DNA of 64,000 bases from positions 17,602,017 to 17,666,016 of the forward strand of contig NC_065919.1 of NCBI RefSeq assembly GCF_024586455.1, written 5' to 3'. A program made the translations under genes and the position numbers. This stretch comes from Bactrocera neohumeralis (taxonomy: Eukaryota; Arthropoda; Insecta; Diptera; Tephritidae). Under the pieces are notes generated by a model, which searched no databases, was not told the origin of the DNA, and was given only the letters and a program-made list of their open reading frames with translations. Below are positions 12,368 to 23,719 of the stretch, piece after piece. The number at the start of each line of letters is the position of its first letter. Position 1 is the first letter of the stretch.

Positions 12368-13655
12368 GTAAGTTTGCGCTCAAAATATTATGACATGACA
12401 TGCGGTGTCTTTGTAAATTACAGTAGCAATGACAGCTGTCACTGTTGTCTCTTCTTTTTTAGATTTGGGAAGGTCAAAAAAGTTATGATGAATGTTTTAG
12501 CGTTGTTAGACCTTAATGTTAGGAATCTCTTTTATGTAAAAATATTTCAAAGAATTATTTTAAAAAAATTTGTTTTAAAGTTTTTAAATGTGACTAATTT
12601 CATACATGATTTAGTTTATCTCTTGTATAAATTTATTCTCTTTTTCTTTTGAAAATTGTGTTAAATTTTTTAATGCCTTGTTTTTAGTTTACTCTATTTT
12701 TAAATTTTTTTTTAATTTTATATTGCTTAGTTTTTATTTATGCTTAACTATACTTCTCTCTTCGTTTAAAGTAAGATTTCTATGACAATTTTCAACTACA
12801 TAGCATACTTTAAGGCGTTTTAGCTAAAACAAAAGTAGGCGTTCTCTTGCACGCCTAATTTCTTTGCATAAATTCTCGCATTTGAGCAAACAAACGTTCC
12901 TGCACAACCACTCTCCTTCATAATTAATTTCATTGTTATTTGCGTACACATAAATACAAGGCAAACACTGCCCGTCGCTGTGCATCGAATTAAAGCTGAA
13001 ATTTAGTTGCTGTCCTTTTCATTTCCAAAAGCGTTGCTTATCAGCTGACGGCTTGCTGGCTTAGCGCCTATTATTATGCTTTGTTTTTTCAGCGTTGTAG
13101 GCAATTTGCATATTTTCTTGCGCTTTCTGGCGACCAAACTCACCGCTACAATAAAAGGCATCATGTCGGTGCTGTCTTCTCTAATCGACGGTGTTGGTTG
13201 CTGGACAACGCCAATGGCGCCACATTTCATTTCGTTCATTCCAGCGACGCTTCATGTCAGTGTCATTGCATAACACGAATTTTTATTATTTTCTTGCGTT
13301 GACTTCTGATTGTTGACAGCTGGCGGACTGTTTTTGTTTAATTTATTTGATTGACTTTCTGGTTCTATTGTGTTTGGAGGCACACTGTACGCACACCAAT
13401 TTATATTTGATTTTAAAATACGTTGATTGCATACTTTTGGCAGTAACCGAAACTAGTCTATTGACTTTTATGCTACCGTCGTCATTTATCTATGTTGGTT
13501 TAGTGTTTTGAGCTTGATCACTAAAAGATAAAATGTCCTCTTGATTTTCAGGGCCCTCTGACTGCTTCTTTAAAGTATATGGGAATAATATTCCTTTTGT
13601 AAAGCGTGTTTTTTAGACATGTGGTTTTAAGTAGAAATAAAACGCATGTAATATT
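12368..13655. other. Non-coding DNA, no gene seen
   Basis: A T-rich low-complexity stretch covers about 12480-12730. The segment 13010-13270 is less A+T rich and carries overlapping short frames on both strands, none with a recognisable domain. Nothing repeats elsewhere in the window. Confidence 0.4.
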
Positions 13656-13657
13656 AT

Positions 13658-14330
13658 TTCATGACCAGGAACTTATCATCATTATAAAGATAAGGCTTTG
13701 CAATAATTTTCTAAAAATGATTTCTAGCAAATGATCTCCGCGGCTGACCTGATAAATTCCAGCCGAGAGGCCAGTATTCTTTTCCAAAACGTCAATAGTC
13801 GTGGACTTATCTGTGTAGAGAAGTGATTTTCCAAAAACGCACATAAAGTAGTCCAGTGGTGCTAAATCGTAAGGTCTCGGAGGTCACGACAAAGGCCTCA
13901 AAATCCAAGATAAGGCGCAATTCACCATTCTCCTTCAATAAATTGATTATTTCGTTGGCTGTGTGGCATGTGGCACAACCTCGTTAGAACCGAAGATCTC
14001 TCACGTCAACATTCTCAACTTCAGGAACGAAAAAGTCACTAATCCCAACTCTACAGCTCTCCAAATTGATTGTAGCATTCTGGCCGGATTTCTTAAAAAA
14101 TTCCGAAAATGACAATTTCTGAGCTGGACATAGCACCACTTATTGCGCCCAATGGCGTATGGACTCAATTGGGTCTTCTTGGATACTCTGATCGAAAGTA
14201 GACATATCGTTTTCGGTGTGCAATGTACGGCATCTTTGAGGATGCACATTATCCACTAGAGTAAACGTGGTGTGAAACCGATTAAAGGTTGCTTGTATTA
14301 CTAACTCAGCGCACGAACCAAATCCTTATT
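13658..14330 (-). mobile_element. Tc1/mariner-like element relic
   Basis: Minus-strand translation of about 13900-13660 gives a segment reading PYDLAPLDYF then KSLLYTDKSTTIDVLE and, near the end, SRGDHLLEIIF. This matches the conserved C-terminal part of an insect Tc1/mariner-superfamily transposase (the D-L-x-P-L-D-Y-F-L-W-G block holding the third catalytic Asp, then the terminal RGGHL motif). The WG after the block is replaced. Sequence further right (to about 14330) is probably the remaining transposase in broken frames, but I cannot align it confidently. No terminal inverted repeats were identified. It differs in detail from the 54756-56009 element and is probably another lineage. Confidence 0.6.
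13659..13844 (-). pseudogene. Transposase C-terminal remnant
   Basis: The 61-codon frame starts within the transposase fold, not at a true start. Visible features are the KSLLYTDKSTTIDVLEKN stretch downstream of the third catalytic Asp and the terminal SRGDHLLEIIF motif. Normal proteins of this family are about 340-350 residues, so only about a sixth is in one frame. The upstream catalytic D-L-x-P-L-D lies in the adjoining sequence around 13850-13870 in the same direction. Confidence 0.55.
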
Positions 14331-14789
14331 TGGATAACTTGATGCCGGAGTAAGTTTTTTTATTATAAAATGTCAAACCAAAATGCGTAAAAATCAAGTA
14401 AGAGCTGTCAAAAAGAACAACTTCGGAATAAATATTGCCTCATTGAAAACCACATGCCAAACAAAACATACTTTAAATTATATGTGCTTTGCAAGTGTGT
14501 GGCTGCTCTCTTATTCTTAAGAGGTTTCTACAACTTCCTAAAGCTAAAGACAGAAAATTTCTCTCTAACTCCGAGTATTGAGTTTCACAACATTCGGCAG
14601 TGTTCCTTTGTGTAGAGTTCGCAGATGTCAAATGATTTTCCATATCAGTAACAATTCTATTCGGATTTACTGCGAAAGCTCCGAGGCGCGGCCTAGTGTG
14701 TGACGAGAAGAATCGTATTATTCACCCTCAGTTGTTGAGAATCGATCTACAATTTTTCTTATGGGATACAGATGTCACACAAACATATT
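14331..14789. other. Non-coding DNA, no gene seen
   Basis: Nothing recognisable. No shared repeat or domain was noticed. This stretch lies between a mariner-like relic and a fragment of repeat A. Confidence 0.4.
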
Positions 14790-14950
14790 GGTCAAAATCA
14801 AACCCTTGTATAGAAAGCAATGGCACTTGACAAAACATCATCACAAAATTTATGTACATAGATTATTTTCCAAGATGGTGTAATAATCTCCGAGCATATA
14901 ACTCAGATCAGACCATTATTGCATATAGCTGCCATACACACTGCCACTTT
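14790..14950 (+). repeat. Repeat A fragment
   Basis: Contains phrases typical of repeat A: acccttgtatagaaagc, tagattattttccaag, aatctccgagcatataactc and gcatatagctgccatacac. Both ends are missing. The mariner derivative at 14959-15565 begins a few bases after its right limit. Confidence 0.65.
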
Positions 14951-15033
14951 TAAATATACAAGGCGCGTTCCAAAGTAAACAGGACTTAAAACAAAAACAG
15001 AACAAATGGTTTTTTCGGCAAAATCAATTTATT

Positions 15034-15231
15034 TTATTCAAAATAGTCTCCATCTGCTTCAATACAGCTTTTTTTGTCCAAAAGCATGTCGAACGAGTGT
15101 TTTAGCTCGTTGGCCGGTATGGCCGCCAGTATGCCTGTGCAAGCCTTTTGAATGGCCGCAACGTCTGCATAGCGCTTTCCTTTCATGAGCAAATGCATTT
15201 TTCTGAAAAGGACGAAGTCGCACGGTGCCAT
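15034..15231 (-). pseudogene. Mariner transposase C-terminal remnant
   Basis: Begins in MAPCDFVLFRKMHLLMKGKR, matching the mariner block where D in APCDF is the third catalytic residue, and continues to CIEADGDYFE and a stop, which is the normal C-terminal ending of this type of transposase. It is in the same orientation as the N-terminal remnant 10 bp away. The 65 codons are uninterrupted, suggesting the deletion is older than, or was not followed by, much frameshifting here. Confidence 0.82.
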
Positions 15232-15240
15232 ATCAAGTGA

Positions 15241-15495
15241 TTACGGGGAGTGGTTATTCGTTAAAATGCGATTTTTGTTCAAATAATCGTCCTCCGAATG
15301 TTGGATTTTTAACAATTTTTGGTCGTCAGTCAATTTGTGCGGAACAAACCGTGCACACACCTTTCGTAAGCCCAAATGTTCGGTCAAAATGCGATAAATC
15401 GATGTTCTGGAGATATTCAATTCCATTTCAATGCTTATTTCGGCTGTTGAGACGTTTCCAATTTTAAAAACAAAATTAATAACACAACGCATCAT
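15241..15495 (-). pseudogene. Mariner transposase N-terminal remnant
   Basis: The 84-codon frame reads through a mariner DNA-binding region: VSTAEISIEMELNISRTSIY (second helix-turn-helix), then ILTEHLGLRKVCARFVPHKL with the LGLRKVxARxVP linker motif, then TDDQK. The very N-terminus of the protein is missing. The frame stops at 15241 in sequence corresponding to the deletion junction. The remaining central region with the first two catalytic Asp residues is not present. Confident as mariner; the subfamily is not assigned. Confidence 0.8.
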
Positions 15496-15565
15496 CTCGA
15501 AATCTTAAAGTCAATTCGCGCCACCAAGTGCCTAGATTCAAAAACTTTACTTTGGAACACACATA

Positions 15566-16011
15566 ACGATTTAATATATTTTTGGAAATATAATTTCTAA
15601 GAGTTATCAGCGTCACACCTAAATTTTAACTTAGTTTTTAATAATTAGACGTATGGAATGACAGTAATACTTTTTTGGAAACTTGTACTCTTTGAAATGA
15701 AAACTTTAAACAAATAGCAACATAACGATTTAATATAGGAAATATAATTTCTAGCGTCACATAAAGACTTGCAATAAACTTGTATATGAAAATAAATATA
15801 CTTTAATGGCAACATATATTTCCATTATATCTGTGGAGACTGTCCTCAGGCACTTACAATTTTAAAGCTCACATTTTGGGTATTTGTGTGTGTGTGTGTG
15901 TGTGTTTAACACACAATCAGCATTAACGCTAATCTACTTTCCGTTTCAGTTTTGTCGTGCAATGAAACGCTTGACAGCAACACATATTATATAGGTATGC
16001 ACGTGTATGTG
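15566..16011. other. Non-coding DNA with GT microsatellite
   Basis: A (TG)10 tract lies at 15885-15904. The phrase ataacgatttaatata occurs at about 15564 and again at about 15723, suggesting a small local duplication. No gene seen. Confidence 0.55.
15885..15904. repeat. (TG)10 microsatellite
   Basis: Uninterrupted TG run of 20 bp. Confidence 0.95.
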
Positions 16012-16705
16012 TATTAGAGCGGGTCGGTTTTGCTATAAAATCACGAAAGCTGGAATTTTTCAACGGATCCTTCTAGACAACTTTGCTTTAGAGACCACAG
16101 ATCTAAAACCTGCCAAAGATTTTTAAGCTGTAGTTAGAAAAAAACTGAATAATCGGTTGTATTGGGGATATGTGATATACTTATCCGATGTAGATAATTC
16201 TGACCAATCATCAATAGAATATTAAAATGTACATTCTTATTGAATTTCATTCGGATATCTCAAAAACCGACAAACAAAATCCATAGGAAACTGGCTCCAT
16301 GTAAATCAATCCGCTCTTATAGGGTGTTTTGTTTTTTGAACTATTAATTTTTTTCGGTCCCGTCACGAAATTTTCTTAGAAATACCCTAAAAAAAAATTC
16401 CCTGAAAAATTTAGCCCATAATATTAACATTAAAAACTGGACCAAGGCCTGTAAAAATTTTCCATAGAAAATATCGTGAGTTTTTATCTTTAAATTCCTA
16501 CAGATCAGAGGTATTTTATGGCATCGCTTTGACTTTAGACGCATATTTCTCAGAATTGTTCACTCTACAAAAGTGCCCAGTGCAACAAAGTCGTAACTCA
16601 CACCGGCGAGGTAGTACGGGGCTCTAAACCCGATTTTTCCAAGCATTTTTTTATATATCTCGTAAATGACAAAAAATACCCTAATATACACCCTAATATA
16701 CATAC
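16012..16705. repeat. Candidate non-autonomous DNA element
   Basis: The left part begins tattagagcgggtcgg (16014), similar to the attagggcgggtcg that opens the nested insertion at 6884. The right part has accctaatatac phrases (about 16679-16700) that are roughly the inverse of the left end. The interior holds no gene and is A+T rich. Its limits and unity as one element are uncertain; two repeats could be juxtaposed. Confidence 0.35.
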
Positions 16706-17426
16706 ATATATGCAATACATACATATGTGTTTGGTTAAGCATATATGTAACTCATATATGTATATAAATAAGCTCTCAACACATTTGAAAAAATTTATGT
16801 GCCAAGACAACGCTATTGGCAATTCTGGCAACAACTCAGAGACACACATAAACACACTCTCACATGCTCACATGCACTCCTTGCACATGACTGTGCGCCA
16901 TTATCAAGGTGTGTGTCAAGAATTTCAAAGTCGACGCGCGCTGCCACCAAATTCCACAAAACCCAAATGCTGCCAGAACGTAACGACTAAATAGCTAAAG
17001 AGAGCTAGAATGTTCGAATAACGGCTGCTGCGATGTGTATAGTGTTATAGCACAAATAGCAACAAAACATCCTTATTTGGAATTAGAGCATACATATGTA
17101 TTATCACAAAGTACAACATACATACCTTTATTTTATAACGAGCTAGGTTATCAGAGCGTGTGTGTCTGCGCGTTTGGCATGAGAAATTAAATCTAACATG
17201 ATACAACATAGCGCGGCATACTTGAGCGTTTTGTACTTAGCTGTGATTTCGGCGTGTAACGATTTAACGCCAAAATCAAAAGCATAACTTAAGGCTTTTG
17301 AAAGTGTCAGCTGCTGGTTGTTGCTGCCATTGCTAGGTGAAGTAATATCAAACGATACACGGTGATTGCATGCCACACATGGATGGGATAGATGTGGATT
17401 AGCGACTGTATGTATATGCAAGTATA

Positions 17427-17700
17427 ACGGCTTTTTCAATAGGGACGCTACAAAAATAGACCAATAGGAGCAGGAAATAATGCTATATTTTTTCTCATTC
17501 TTTTGACATTTCTCTTCAGAAAGATATACGATCCAACAACAAGTTGAAATTATTAAAATTTACTACCGAAATTCGGAGTCAGTGGCCTCAACTTGAGGAA
17601 GGGTGACCGTAACGGCCATGCAAAAGCCAACGAGTTCCGTTTATAAAGGCATCGAATGTGCTTTCACAGGAATAAAGAGTTTCATTGATAGCCCAAACGT
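17427..17700 (+). mobile_element. Deletion derivative of the 54.8-kb mariner-like element
   Basis: The left end, after TA, reads acggctttttcaataggg and continues with the same 5' untranslated and N-terminal sequence as the minus strand of 54756-56009, including atatacgatccaacaac and an AAATTATTAAAATTTA stretch. Near 17645 it switches to sequence resembling the opposite end of that element (cacaggaataaagagtttc), so almost the whole transposase gene is missing. The right terminus near 17700 is degraded. About 275 bp remain, MITE-sized. No coding capacity remains. Confidence 0.68.
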
Positions 17701-18904
17701 TGCTTGTAGCTTTTGTAGCACTCTTATTGACAAACCCGTTATATTTAAATTTTTTGACAGCATTTTAACTATTCAGATTTTCTCGTTAGAATTTAAGCCA
17801 ATTTCGAGTCTCCCAGAACATTTCTGGATAATTTTTTAATCATATTCTATCAAAGGGTTATAAACACTTGCAAATCCTTAGGACAGATGTTTTCTTATTG
17901 TTTTCTGAAGAGTCACAAAATTTTTTAGAAACTTTAAGGAACTTAATATAATACTCGATGATTAATCTTAAAAACCTTCAAAAAAATGTATAGTGGGACG
18001 AGACCATATAGATTATGGACTAATTCAAATTAATGCTCGAAAGTCTATACAATATTTTTTTAATTTTTGACCAATTCTTTAAAAACATTTATTTTTGGAA
18101 AAAATTGTTCACTACAGAGTGGCTCAAAAAGTTTAAAAGTTTTTAATATCGATATATATGCAAAACAAAAATTTGATTTTCGAAAATGTGCATGTGATTA
18201 TTACCCCTTATCCATTCTCTTAAGCGGTTTATGTTGAAATCGTTACCCGTACTCTTGACTTTTATATAATCGACACTTCAGTTAATATCTCTTTTGTCTT
18301 TTATTCGATATGTCTAATTTGGCAGCACCGTTCCTTACCGTCCATTTTCAGGCCCTTCAAACCATACTTTCTGTGTTATGCGATGATTCGTGCGTATCCA
18401 TATTACGTTAGCATTGTTATTTCCAAGACCTTCCACTGCTTTAGATTTTTGATATTTGCAACGTTATTTATGTTTTTTCTTGGCACATAAAAGCAAATAT
18501 AAACTTCACAGCGGTTTGTGGTTAGTTCTTTAACTTGTAAGTATGGTGGCCGGTCTCAGACTTTTCAGTATTTTTCAGTGCGGTAGGTACTAAGCTGGTC
18601 AAGATCAGCCAAGATGAGACTCGCGTGAATAATTTTATTCTTGAAAATTTTTTCTAAAATATCTCCTCTTTATTATTTTAAAACCTCTTTGAAATTGTTT
18701 TCGGTTATAAGTTGATGAAAACATATATCAATTATTTATTCAAGAGCATTCATACAAATCTATTTATTTCATATTTCACTTTATCTGTGTAAAGATAATC
18801 TTTAAACAAAGTTTTCGGCTAAGTTTAGTTCGGAGAGCATCTGCGTTTTTGACATGCTAAAAAAGTTCTTAAGATGAAACGAACGAATCGGAGGGTTCTC
18901 TCGA
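17701..18904. other. Non-coding DNA, no gene seen
   Basis: A+T-rich sequence with no recognisable domain or repeat. A mariner-like tail begins at about 18905, and part of the sequence before it may be eroded element that I cannot identify. Confidence 0.35.
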
Positions 18905-19195
18905 TTATGCCGTTAGACTTAGAACTGGTTCCGCATCCACCATATTCTCCAGATTTGCCGCCCGGCGACTATTAGCTATTCTCAGATCTCAAAAGAATGC
19001 ACGCTGGGAAGATGTTTTTGTTGTATGAAGAGGTAATCGCCGAAACTGAGGCCCGTTTGGAAGGAAAGGGCAAATCGATGGAGGGTCGCTATAATCAGTA
19101 TATCACCCTTGTAGGGAACTATGTTGAACAGAAGAAGCAAACTTTGTGTTTTACTATGGTGGACCGGATACTTTTCATTTCACTTCATATTATAT
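18905..19195 (+). mobile_element. Mariner 3'-end fragment
   Basis: The plus strand encodes the C-terminal quarter of a mariner transposase. It begins near ELVPHPPYSPDLPPGDY, which holds the third catalytic Asp, followed by an in-frame stop, then LFSDLKRMHAGK and EEVIAETEARLEGK, and ends near GNYVEQ. The sequence after the frame (ctatggtggaccgga at about 19153-19167) resembles the end of the 6295-6705 relic. No 5' portion was found. Family probably shared with 6295-6705, 28185-28990 and 58400-59090. Confidence 0.78.
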
Positions 19196-19302
19196 TATAT
19201 CGCATAAAATTCAATATTATATTTATTATATCATTACTGAAAGCATTGTTAGCAATGATTTTAAATGCTTACATAAATGCTAAATACCCAACAGTTAATT
19301 GA
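18997..19302 (+). pseudogene. Mariner transposase C-terminal remnant
   Basis: The 101-codon frame opens at an internal methionine (MHAGKMFLLYEEVIAETEAR), so it is not a true start. The transposase part ends around residue 48, after YNQYITLVGNYVEQKKQ. The rest of the frame is read-through into A+T-rich flanking sequence because the usual stop has been lost. The third catalytic Asp lies upstream, separated by a stop codon at about 18975. Confidence 0.7.
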
Positions 19303-20379
19303 GCTGGTACAAGCGTAGCACATAACTAACTCATTAAGAAGCACAACTGGTGCTCAATATCACTAAAACGTTTTCTCTTTTAACATAATGAAGATCTGCT
19401 AAGTGGCAAAAACTCCGCTCGAAAACAATAGAAGCAGTTCATAGTTATGTTGCTTAGAGGATTTATCCTAGAAATAGCCAGCCTAAACCGCAAAGCTCCC
19501 ATCACAAAGATCAGCTGTATCACTGACTCGCTTTGCCACAATTGTATTGAATTTTTCGGTAACTACTTTTGAATTTTTCATAGCCAGCCCCTTTTCAAGC
19601 ACTTCACTCAAATATATTCAAGTGCAAACAACGTTTCTGTTGCTTCCCCTTTGCAGACCGTAAAATTTTTCAAAACGAACTGTTCCTTGTATTATTATGG
19701 CACAATATTAGTCCGCCTACATATAAGATTTTATCATTGTACATGTGTATTGGTGTCACACAGTGAGCACTGCATAAATTTCGGGATCCATATCGGGTCT
19801 TGACACGTCTCCGGTTAATACTGTTATTTCTTTTATTATTATGTTTTATCATTTTCATTGCTTTTGTGCCACTTGTCGTTGACAACTACGGCTGTTTTCG
19901 TTGTTTTTGTTGTTGTCATTGTCGGCATTCATTGTAAATCTGTTCACAAGCTGTTAAATATGACAAAGGCAGAGGTGAATGTTGCCGCATGAGTTGTAGG
20001 TTCACAGCGTGTGTTAAGGAGGTGTTTACTGTTATATGCTTTGGTGTTGTTTTTTACTCTTGTTTTCATTTTGTTTTGTTCTTGAGTAGGCTTTTGGCAA
20101 TCAAATAAACTAAAGGTATGGTGAAAATGAAATGGAGATTTTTTTTTGAAATTGTCAGTTTAGTCCGCTACCAATCGCTCCATCTTTAGTAAGCTAGCAG
20201 CTACTACTTTCGCATATATAATTTCACGCATTCGCTCAAACGGTTTCGTGAGTTTTATAGACCTTCCAGGTCCAATATCTTTTTGCGCTCAGATTCTTAA
20301 GGTTTCTGTTTTCATTTCGCCAGCTCGAAAGTATCAGAAAAGCCTCTTCTTTTTATTGATCAGGTACTCGACATTTTTC
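19196..20379. other. Non-coding DNA, no gene seen
   Basis: No supported gene. The right-hand part (about 20240-20379) may be the 3' untranslated end of the RTE element that follows on the minus strand. The rest looks single-copy. Confidence 0.4.
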
Positions 20380-20516
20380 TTCTTTTTTACTGTCGTAAAT
20401 ACAGCTTACGCGATTGTTGCCGAATTAACAACAGCGCGCCAATCGGTTTTTATTTTCTCAAGGTGGCGCCTATTGGTGATTCCAAGCAAAACCAAGTCTT
20501 TCTTCACCTTGTCCCT

Positions 20517-21119
20517 TTAACTGAGTAGAGGTCTTCCTCTTCCTCTGCTTTCCCCGGCGGGTACTGCGACGAAAACTTTCAGAGCTTGAGTGTTTTCGCC
20601 CATTTGGACGACATGACCTAGCCAGCGTAGCCGCTGTCTCTTAATTCTCTGAACTGTATCAATGGCGTCGTATATCTCGTACAGCTCATTGTTCCATCGA
20701 ATACGGTGTTCGCCGTCGCGAATGCGCAAAGGACCATAAATCTTTCGCCGAACCTTTCTCTCGAAAACCCGTAATGTCGACTCATCAGATGTTGTCATGG
20801 TCCATGTCTCTGCAGCATATAGCAGGGCGGGTATAATGAGTGACTTATAAAGTTTGGTCTTTGTTGGTCGAGAGAGGACTTTACTACTCAATTGCCTACT
20901 CAGTCCGAAATAGCACCTGTTGGCAAGAGTTATTCTAAGTTGGATTTCGAGGCAGATGTCGTTGTTGGTGTTGATGCTGGTTCCAAGATAGACGAAGTTA
21001 TCTACGACTTCGAAGTTATGACTGTCAACTACGATGTGGGAGTGAAGTCGCAAGTGCGACGACTGTTTTTTTGATGTCAGGAGATATTTCGTCTTGCCCT
21101 TGCTTACTACCAGACCCAT
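20517..21119 (-). pseudogene. RTE reverse transcriptase C-terminal part
   Basis: This 200-codon frame is the longest in the window. It begins inside the protein at an internal methionine; in-frame sequence upstream to about 21218 contains LLTYADDIDVT, so the catalytic Asp pair is in this frame, just after a stop. Downstream are VDNFVYLGTSIN, a basic region (SKVLSRPTKTKLYKSLIIPA), ETWTMTTSDE, FERKVRRKIYGPL, and the conserved RQRLRWLGHVVQMGEN. It ends at a stop inside SRGRGRPLL, where intact relatives continue about 40 more residues. Role in intact elements: reverse transcription for target-primed integration. This copy is inactive. Confidence 0.85.
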
Positions 21120-21359
21120 TTGCTTTGATTCTTTATCTAGTCTGGAGAAAGCAGAACTAACGGCGCTGTTATTATGGCTAGTGACATCGATGTCATCGGC
21201 GTACGTCAGCAGCTATACATTCCTACTGAAGATGGTACCTTCTCTATTTAGTTCTGAAGCCCGAATTATTTTCTCCTGCAGTAGATTGAAAGAGTCGCAC
21301 GATAAAAAGCAGACGTGTCTAAAACCTTATTTGGTATCGCACGGCTCGGAGAAGTCCTT

Positions 21360-21773
21360 TCAGATCGTGACGAAGCTCTTAGTGTTGTTCAACGTCAGAT
21401 TACACAGCAGTATAAGTTTTGCGGTGATACCAAATTCAGACATCGCGGCATAAAGGCAGCTTCTTTTCATGCAGTCAAAAGTAGCTTTGAAATCGATAAA
21501 GATGTAGTGCGTGTCGACTCTCTTTTCACGGGTCTCTTGAAAGATTTGGAGCGTTTTGAATATTTGGTCAGTTGTTGAATTTCCAGGCCTAAAGCCCCCC
21601 TTATAAGGGCTAATCAGTTTGTCGACGGTGCGCTTTAATCTTTCACACAATACACTCGATAGATAGATATAGACGATGTTGTAGAGGCTTATCCCATGGT
21701 AGTTCGTTGAGATAGTTAGGACCCCTTTTTTGTGGATTGGGCTGAGCATACTTAAATTCCAAACGTCAGACAT
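21360..21773 (-). pseudogene. RTE reverse transcriptase N-terminal part
   Basis: The 137-codon frame covers fingers and early palm: LSPIHKKG, NYHGISLYNIVY, a FRPGNSTTDQIF stretch, then THYIFIDFKATFDCMKRS with the first catalytic Asp of the RT (in FKATFD; FKAAFD is usual), then SEFGITAKLILLC. It is separated from the catalytic YADD frame by about 150 bp with frameshift(s). The reading direction and order agree with the 20517-21119 frame, supporting one original ORF2. Confident as RT; clade RTE is from overall resemblance. Confidence 0.85.
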
Positions 21774-21790
21774 GCTTTCACATTCTAAAA

Positions 21791-23247
21791 CTTGATTGTG
21801 TTATGTGATTACAGTCGAGCTGAGATGTTAGATCCAATTCATGATTATAAGGTTGGCCTATAGTCGTCTTTTCCAGTCGTGTCAGCATGCTGCAGATGGA
21901 AACTTCAAGTCTCGCGAGGCCGGCATCCACTTGATTCTTTTATCTAAATTTAGTTAGTTATTCGGCCATTAGGGGGGGTATCGAATCGTACCATTTGGAA
22001 GCTGGAATTTTTTCTTCCATAGCCAAATCGGTAAATCAGTATTTTTTTTATGTGTTGCACTAAATCCTACGAGAACTTTTTTCTCGTACACTCCCAAAGT
22101 TGTACGCTGTCTGTCATCGTCCATGTGTTTAAGAGCGTTAGTTTGGCTTCTAAAATTTAATTGCTAATGCTGCTAGTCCCATCTTAGCATCTGTCAGTCT
22201 TAAAACTTTTAGGCCATTTACCAATGTAACCTGGCCTAAAAGTCAATATTGCTAGCTTAAAGAATTTATAGGCCCTATGTTTCATCATCATTTCCTGTAC
22301 CTCCCACTAGAGCATAGGTCCTCAACAAACATATCATAATTTTGCTCCGGATTTATATTTATTGCCTACGAGCAAAAGCCAATACATCTCAATGTTAACT
22401 TCCGTACATGCAGCTTATACATAAATACAGTTGCATAACCTGCTCCCTCATGCCCATAGCTTGCAATATATTCGACAGTAATTAAATATACATACCTATT
22501 TCGAAATGTATTTCAATTAATTTGAAATGCAAAAACGTGACAAAGCGTAAGCTAAGCGGCGCAGGAGAGAGAATGCTGTGGCGGCCTCGATTCCAATTAA
22601 ATTAGATTTATTGGTTGGCATTTGTGACAACGTAAGCACATACATACAAATACTTTAATGCTGTTTGTCAAATGCCACAACAGCTATGCGCGCACATACA
22701 ATTTTATTGAATTAAAATGGACGTGTTTATAATTATTATTTATATTTATCTACATATTTGTATAACTAATTGGGTTATTGTTGATGGGCTTAAAAATTAT
22801 TTCGTTTCATTGAATTAACTACGCTTGTATGTAACTTCTATTACATAAGAGTGACCGCTAACTGCTGCATAACGGTATCATCGTGGTGGGTGTCCAACCG
22901 TTTTCGATTATGTGTGATGTGAGTGGTTGGATGTGGCATATCAAAGCTTTTAATATATGCTATAAGTATATAAGGAATAATAGGGACAATGATGACAGTT
23001 CGTAATTCATGCTGCGCTTTAGGAAAGTAAGTTAAATATCATGTTTAAGACCACTTTTCGTTCTTAGTTTATTTATTTCGTTAGTCCAACATCCATCCAG
23101 TCCAGACTAATATAAAATGGTTCCAATCTAAAATCTGCACTATGAAACATAATTTTAGACGAAGCTTAACAAGCATACTTCTTGACACTTAACTCGCTCG
23201 TAAAATATTATCATATAGTTCATTTATATTACAGTTAAATAGAATAA
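21791..23247. other. Non-coding DNA, no gene seen
   Basis: No supported gene. The phrase gatccaattcatg at about 21832 recurs near 39556 with similar flank, hinting at a weak dispersed repeat. The rest (22300-23240) looks single-copy and A+T rich. Confidence 0.4.
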
Positions 23248-23249
23248 TA

Positions 23250-23717
23250 TTAGGTAGTCGAAAAAGTCTTTTCGTATTTCTAATCAAACTTCAACTAATT
23301 CTTTTTTATATTTACATATACTAATAAATGAATTCATCCAGTTTTCCGCTGGAGACATTATTCCATCAGTGTAAATCGAAATTTTGAAATTTCCAGAATG
23401 GAAGCGAGTGAACCATTTGATACAGCATCGTCTCCGTAAACTTCACAAATTTCATTGGTGGCTTGCGTGGCAATCTTCCCGTTTTTATACAAACTTTTCA
23501 AAATATAGCGAATTTCTTCATTATTTTCACACATTTTTGAACAGCTGTAACTTTTTTTCAACTTCCTCGAATTCAATTAGTTTTTGGTTAAATGATGCTT
23601 AAAACCTCACCTTTCCAACCCTATATGGTATGACGCAATGTGATTGGTAGCACTGGAGATATACGACTTCAACTACATCTATTGACAAAATACGAAAAGA
23701 CTTTTTCGACTATCCAA
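23250..23717 (-). mobile_element. Mellifera-type mariner, internal deletion derivative
   Basis: Both ends are preserved: ttaggtagtcgaaaaagt at 23250 and, on the minus strand from 23717, TTGGATAGTCGAAAAAGT, each flanked by TA (23248-23249 and 23718-23719). The 468-bp element keeps the 3' end (ttttccgctggagacatta, as at 1839 in the copy at 1775-2947) joined near 23380 to the first part of the transposase gene. About 0.7-0.8 kb of coding region is missing. The minus frame at 23358-23576 retains MCENNEEIRYILKSLY and EICEVYGDDAVS. It is a relatively young-looking derivative, since the terminal 25 bp are little altered. Confidence 0.9.
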
Positions 23718-23719
23718 TA

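Larger units (their letters stand above)
14959..15565 (-). mobile_element. Internally deleted mariner, inverted ends kept
   Basis: Ends carry an imperfect inverted repeat: gcgcgttccaaagtaaac at the left (about 14963) and, on the minus strand at the right, gtgtgttccaaagtaaag. Between them, two transposase pieces lie on the minus strand: an N-terminal part (15241-15495) and a C-terminal part (15034-15231), joined near 15235 with the central catalytic region absent. About 607 bp remain of an expected 1.3 kb or so. The exact element boundary and TA duplication are less clear on the right. Such end-preserving deletion derivatives can be mobilised in trans in other mariner systems, but nothing here shows activity. 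Confidence 0.82.
20380..21790 (-). mobile_element. RTE-type non-LTR retrotransposon, 5'-truncated
   Basis: The minus strand carries about 1.4 kb of retrotransposon ORF2. In order from 21773: an RT N-terminal segment (IHKKG, ISLYNIVY, DFKATFD), a broken linker, the RT catalytic box YADD at about 21190-21205, a palm/thumb region with VDNFVYLGTS, a C-terminal block with RLRWLGHVVQM, and finally a segment resembling the LGxxNWR ending near 20440. This order is typical of RTE-clade elements. There is no endonuclease domain, so the copy is 5'-truncated at about 21790. Copies of the same family lie at 50040-50650 (plus) and 59713-60540 (minus). Confidence 0.85.

Noticed and set aside
21094..21578. 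Plus-strand frames of 119 and 87 codons
   Set aside because: They are antisense to the RTE reverse transcriptase on the minus strand and have no similarity of their own.
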